Source: AP-15 sp963845735
GTDB lineage: Bacteria; Pseudomonadota; Alphaproteobacteria; ATCC43930; CGMCC-115725
DNA length: 64,000 nt
Direction: 5' to 3'
Assembly: GCA_963845735.1 (NCBI GenBank)
Contig: CAWJTR010000038.1
Location: forward strand, 62,001-126,000
The notes under the pieces were generated by a model that saw only the letters and a program-made list of their open reading frames with translations, did not search any database and was not told where the DNA came from. Shown here piece by piece: positions 62,821 through 64,000 of the stretch (its first letter is position 1; each line of letters begins with the position of its first letter). The position numbers and the translations under genes are program-made.

Positions 62821-63216
62821 ATGAAGACGTCCGCCATTTTGGCGATCGCGAGCCTGATTGCCGCAGCTGCCGGGATTCACGGGTCGTGCCTCGCCGGCGA
62901 GAAGGCCGCGGCTGGACCCCGAAGCATCGTCAGCGTGTTGGCCGGAAGCGCCGTTCCGACAGCCGAGCTCAACAGCCAGCATGCGCGCGGCAGCACCAAC
63001 ATCAAGATCGATGCCGCGACCGCGTCGGGAGGGAACGGGTCGTCGTTCGACAACGGTCTGGTACACGGCAACTCCGTCATTGGTACGTCCGCCACCGGGA
63101 CGATCACGACCACCGGTTCGGTCAACAACAACATGGGTATCACCACGGTGTTCCAGAACTCCGGCAACAACTCGCTGTTTCAGCAAAGCACTGCGATCAA
63201 TATAACCCTGCAATAA
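62821..63216 (+). CDS. small exported protein sharing the C-terminal domain of the repeat protein
   Basis: The 131-residue protein has a signal peptide (MKTSAILAIASLIAAAAGIHGSCLA). Its C-terminal ~65 residues align with the end of the preceding gene's product: ATASGGNGSSFDNGLVHGN against ATGGAGSAFNTSTVAGN, and GITTVFQNSGNNSLFQQSTAI against GILQANQNTGANATQQNSVAL. The shared pattern is GI-x4-QN[ST]GxNx3Q[QN]Sx-A-hydrophobic. The Gln/Asn/Ser spacing resembles amyloid-subunit repeats. By size and order it could be a nucleator, minor subunit or cap of the fibre. It lies 24 bp after a terminator hairpin and 46 bp before the peptidase gene. Confidence 0.75.
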   Translation: MKTSAILAIASLIAAAAGIHGSCLAGEKAAAGPRSIVSVLAGSAVPTAELNSQHARGSTNIKIDAATASGGNGSSFDNGLVHGNSVIGTSATGTITTTGSVNNNMGITTVFQNSGNNSLFQQSTAINITLQ

Positions 63217-63262
63217 AGAAAGCGTGCCGGAAGGCGTTTTCGAATAGGCAGGGGTGCACAAC

Positions 63263-63983
63263 ATGACGCGGGCTCGGCGGCTTCGGATGATGGCGGCAGT
63301 GCTGTGCCTCGGGACGGCGAATTTTTCTACGATCCCGGCCGGCGCCGGATCTCTGTTTCTCGATGGTGTCGGCTTTGGCAGCAGCGCCGTGACGATGAAC
63401 GTCGAGAGCTTTCAGGAAAAAAAGTACAAGACCACTTACGCGCAGCAATATGATTTTTCCTGCGGGTCTGCGGCGCTGGCGACATTGCTGACCTACAATT
63501 ACAACATCCCCGTCACCGAGCAGGTCGTGTTCAAGGACATGATCGAAAACGGCAACAAGAAGGTGATCAGCGAGTCCGGGTTCTCGCTACTCGACATCAA
63601 GAACTTTTTAACCCGGCACGGCCTGGAATTCGAATGGCTATCGCGCGCCGTTGTCGAAGCTCGCGCAAGTGGGGGTGCCGGCGATCGTCCTGGTGAATGT
63701 GCGCGGCTACAGCCATTTTGTCGTGCTGGAAGGAATTCACGGCGGCTGGGTGCTGCTGTCGGATCCGGCGAACGGGATGCGCAGCGAGCCGATCGGCGAG
63801 TTCGAGAGGCAGTGGACCGGAATCTTTTTTCTGATCGTGACCAATGCCGAGCAAGCACAGAAACGCTTCAACGATCCCGCCCGGTGGGCGGCAGCACCAC
63901 TCCCGCCTTGGGATTTGACGCGTTACACGGTTGACCTCGCAACCCTGGCGCAACCCGCCATGCTCGGGCTGGGCCGGTTCTGA
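63263..63983 (+). CDS. exported C39-type cysteine peptidase (one frameshift)
   Basis: After a signal-like N-terminus (RRLRMMAAVLCLGTANFSTIPAGAGS) comes a peptidase C39 domain. The catalytic Cys is C67 in QQYDFSCGSAALATLLTYNY. A shift near 63640 moves to the frame with GVPAIVLVNVRGYSHFVVLEGIHGGWVLLSDPANGMR, which holds the catalytic His and Asp (SHFVVL, DPANG). The Gln of the oxyanion hole is in the QQYDFSCG segment. C39 peptidases cut after double-Gly leaders, but here the domain is free and exported, not fused to an ABC transporter. That is also the case for FapD-type proteins of functional-amyloid loci (from memory). It likely processes or chaperones the fibre proteins. After the stop, GAGGAGG near 63982 and a GTG at 63995 suggest another gene starts at the window edge. 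Confidence 0.85.
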
Positions 63984-64000
63984 GGAGGGCCGGGTGGTGA

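Overview
The window is 64 kb of high-GC DNA from a free-living alphaproteobacterium. Gene content and the style of the small conserved proteins suggest the Rhodospirillales, but this is inference: there is no rRNA and no species-level marker. Genes are dense, use ATG/GTG/TTG starts and often overlap by 4 bases. About twenty genes carry single-base frameshifts, including essential ones (gatA, gatB, nrdJ, ruvX, gspD). The reading frame is always recoverable, so I read most of these as sequencing or assembly indels and annotate full-length loci.

Layout. 1-6.3 kb: EcsC-family protein, an amidohydrolase fragment joined to an IS66 transposase remnant, tRNA-Val(GAC), small exported proteins, metC, a truncated vapC, an SPFH protein and ruvX. 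6.4-9.6 kb: gatCAB amidotransferase. 9.8-15.9 kb: a branched-chain amino acid-type ABC transporter (livG, F, H, M) with two tandem, diverged binding proteins. 16-26 kb: plsC, a class II (B12-dependent) ribonucleotide reductase, a PEP-mutase-like protein, TPR and PPOX proteins, enoyl-CoA hydratase, radC, acyl-CoA dehydrogenase. 26-32.5 kb is an accessory stretch: hairpin repeats, a DUF5681 protein, higBA, a nickel/cobalt permease between two ~225-bp direct repeats, a nine-repeat TPR membrane protein, and a RelB-type antitoxin next to a broken YafQ-type toxin. 32.7-44.3 kb: a type II secretion system (gspG; gspKDCMLJIHFE on the minus strand; gspO). 44.5-48.8 kb: a small polysaccharide patch (manC, methyltransferase, exosortase-associated O-glycosylation ligase). 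49.4-58.7 kb: a large secreted protein, a Spy/LTXXQ-like protein, an SMP-30 protein, an N-acyl-D-amino-acid deacylase-like amidohydrolase, an alpha/beta hydrolase without the usual Ser, and a SEC-C/TPR/sulfotransferase protein.

The most interesting region is 59.0-64.0 kb. A sigma-54 activator without a receiver domain is followed by a perfect 17-bp palindrome, a textbook -24/-12 promoter, a ~640-residue Thr/Ser/Asn/Gly repeat exported protein, a strong terminator hairpin, a 131-residue exported protein whose C-terminal ~65 residues align with the end of the repeat protein, and an exported C39-type cysteine peptidase. The cluster continues past the window edge. It looks like a regulated system for making a repetitive surface fibre or amyloid-like polymer, broadly reminiscent of Fap-type loci (which also carry a C39-like protein) but with a different major subunit.
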